Positions 12,863 through 14,266 of a DNA stretch of 14,266 nt are shown here, piece by piece. The stretch covers positions 1 to 14,266 of the forward strand of contig CAZNDN010000106.1 of the NCBI GenBank assembly GCA_964571815.1, in the 5' to 3' direction. Made by a program: the position numbers and the translations under genes. The notes beneath the pieces are model-generated. The model made no database searches, was not told where the DNA came from, and saw only the letters and a program-made list of their open reading frames with translations. Position 1 is the stretch's first letter; every line of letters begins with the position of its first letter. Source of the DNA: CAZNDN01 sp964571815. GTDB lineage: Bacteria; Fibrobacterota; Chitinivibrionia; Chitinivibrionales; WJKA01.

Positions 12863-14245
12863 ATGAGTCGCTACAAACCGTCACGCTACATTCATACCAC
12901 CGAGGTTTCCGGCGCAGGTCGGCTGTTTTTCAATTTCTACACGCTGCGACTCCTGGAGCTGACAACACGGGAAGGGTCAACGGCCGATTCGCTCCTTCGG
13001 GAGCCCGACCCTCCACGCCTTGCCTCCGGGCGCAAAAGACTCCGCAAACTGCTTGTCGACAACGGGTTTCTTATCCCTGAGCGCGCCTCCGAGATCGCGA
13101 CACTGCGTCGATCGCGCATGCTTTCGCGCGCGGCCGGCGGCTCGCTCAATATCACGGTGATCCCGTCGCTTGCCTGCAATTTCCGATGCACCTACTGCTA
13201 CGAGCGCCACTCGACACGTTGCATGAATGAGAAGACCCGTTCGGCGCTTGCGCGGCTCGTCCAACGGAATGTCCCCCGCGATGGGTCGCTGTCGGTGACC
13301 TGGTTCGGGGGCGAGCCGCTCCTTGAGCTTGCCTGCATTGACTCACTCTCCAAAGTGTTTCGCGCACACTGCGAGAGAATGAACGCCCGGTACCGAAGCG
13401 ATATCGTCACGAACGGCTACCTCCTTGACGGCAAAACGGCGCGCCATCTCCACCGACTCGGAATCACCCACGCACAGGTCACGCTTGACGGCACTCGGGA
13501 GATCCACGATTCCCGGCGCCCGCTTGCCGGCGGCGGGGAGACATTTCAAACCGTTCTTGACAATATTAAGAGCGCTTCGGAAATACTCTCAATGGCCGTT
13601 CGTATCAATGTCGATCAGTCCAACAGGAATTCGGTTCCGGTCCTCCTGCGGGAGCTCAAGGATCATGGACTTGCTTCCCGCGTTCAACCGTACCTGGGTC
13701 AGACGTACCCGTACAACGAGGTGTGCGCCGGTGGAGCATCGGCCTGTCTGGGCGATGCCGATTTCTCGCTGCTGGCCCTTGAAACGGAGTGGGACATGTT
13801 CAGCGGCGGGTTCGGGTCATACCGGATACCGCGGAGCCGCAACACCGCATGTATCGCCGATTCCCCGCGCTGCGCCGTGATAACCCCCGACGGCGGGGTG
13901 GTCCGGTGCTGGAACAATGCCGGCGACAAGGACGCTCTGACCGGGCATCTTACGAAGCCGGTTACCAGGGCCATGCAACAGCGAGAAAAGCAATGGTTCT
14001 CCCGCGATCCCTTTGCCGTGGAATGCCGCGACTGCATCCTTCTGCCGATCTGCATGGGAGGATGTCCCTATATCTTTTTCAAGACAGGCAAACCGCATTG
14101 TCACCCCTGGAAACACCATCTCGACGAGAGCATTGCTTTCTACTACCTGCTGAAGAAGGGGGAGCGGCAAACCGAAATTGGCCGCGCCTTCTCCGAACTG
14201 GTCGGCGCGGTTCGGGAACGGGCCGCGACGGACTCGCCGGATTGA
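12863..14245 (+). CDS. Radical SAM/SPASM protein, putative RiPP maturase
   Basis: 460 residues. An N-terminal region (1-95) starts S-R-Y-K-P-S-R-Y-I and includes D-N-G-F-L (66-70), as in many peptide-modifying SPASM enzymes, where it contacts the substrate leader. The radical SAM core has C105-x3-C109-x2-C112 (C-N-F-R-C-T-Y-C-Y), W-F-G-G-E-P (147-152), and V-T-L-D-G (206-210). The SPASM domain carries C330, C337, C349, then C388-x2-C391-x5-C397-x3-C401 and C413, the canonical pattern for two auxiliary 4Fe-4S clusters. Such enzymes cleave S-adenosylmethionine to abstract hydrogen from a peptide, forming thioether, C-C or related crosslinks. The substrate is most likely the Cys-repeat protein encoded 61 nt upstream. 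No Shine-Dalgarno is visible at ATG 12863, but the N-terminal match to related enzymes supports the start. AnSME-type sulfatase maturases also have SPASM domains, but linkage and the N-terminal extension favour a RiPP role. Confidence 0.9.
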   Translation: MSRYKPSRYIHTTEVSGAGRLFFNFYTLRLLELTTREGSTADSLLREPDPPRLASGRKRLRKLLVDNGFLIPERASEIATLRRSRMLSRAAGGSLNITVIPSLACNFRCTYCYERHSTRCMNEKTRSALARLVQRNVPRDGSLSVTWFGGEPLLELACIDSLSKVFRAHCERMNARYRSDIVTNGYLLDGKTARHLHRLGITHAQVTLDGTREIHDSRRPLAGGGETFQTVLDNIKSASEILSMAVRINVDQSNRNSVPVLLRELKDHGLASRVQPYLGQTYPYNEVCAGGASACLGDADFSLLALETEWDMFSGGFGSYRIPRSRNTACIADSPRCAVITPDGGVVRCWNNAGDKDALTGHLTKPVTRAMQQREKQWFSRDPFAVECRDCILLPICMGGCPYIFFKTGKPHCHPWKHHLDESIAFYYLLKKGERQTEIGRAFSELVGAVRERAATDSPD

Positions 14246-14266
14246 CCGCGGCAAGCGCCGGAGGGG

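Noticed and set aside
12037..12864. A 275-codon open frame on the minus strand
   Set aside because: It is antisense to the Cys-repeat gene, which has a consensus ribosome binding site and coherent repeats.
12863..14245. Radical SAM protein as the sulfatase maturase (anSME) for the Cys-type sulfatase
   Set aside because: It is 12 kb away on the other strand, directly follows a Cys-repeat gene, and has an N-terminal extension typical of peptide maturases. It cannot be fully excluded without a family search.

Overview
The window is GC-rich bacterial chromosome with no mobile elements, tRNA or rRNA that I can recognise. Multiple sulfatases, an ECF sigma factor/anti-sigma pair, a VWA lipoprotein, a secreted beta-helix protein with a sorting-signal-like C-terminus, and a GntR/LacI-type hybrid regulator suggest an environmental polysaccharide degrader. 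The PVC group (Kiritimatiellota/Lentisphaerota-like) is my best guess. The T9SS-like tail leaves other phyla open, and this is inference from gene content only.

Layout: everything from 1 to 9369 is read on the minus strand and everything from about 9637 to the end on the plus strand, diverging from a regulatory region at 9370-9636. Reading leftward from 3245, an IclR-family regulator is joined by a 4-nt GTGA overlap to a sulfatase-fold enzyme, which is followed by a second sulfatase running off the left edge. The second enzyme has the normal C-x-P-x-R formylglycine motif. The first has Thr in place of that Cys. Reading leftward from 7357, an ECF sigma factor overlaps a single-pass anti-sigma protein, followed by a YfbK-like VWA lipoprotein and a GC-rich hairpin (3371-3398) that probably ends the unit. 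From 9369 leftward is a secreted right-handed beta-helix protein behind a long, potentially structured leader.

Rightward, an AT-richer two-gene cassette (9637-10295) encodes an AbiEii/DUF6036-like nucleotidyltransferase and an overlapping 61-residue basic protein, probably a toxin-antitoxin-type pair. Next is a regulator with two successive winged-helix domains and a LacI-type effector domain (10385-11857).

The most interesting part is 12070-14245. A 243-residue protein carries 11 Cys in 56 residues, in a 16-residue repeat with Cys spaced x4-x4-x5 and a recurrent C-T-x-N motif. It is followed by a radical SAM/SPASM protein with all expected cluster ligands. A perfect 12-bp hairpin lies between them; the first gene has an ideal ribosome binding site and the second has none visible. 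This looks like a ribosomally made, radical-SAM-modified peptide (RiPP) system, with precursor and maturase in one transcript. Its product and chemistry are unknown to me.
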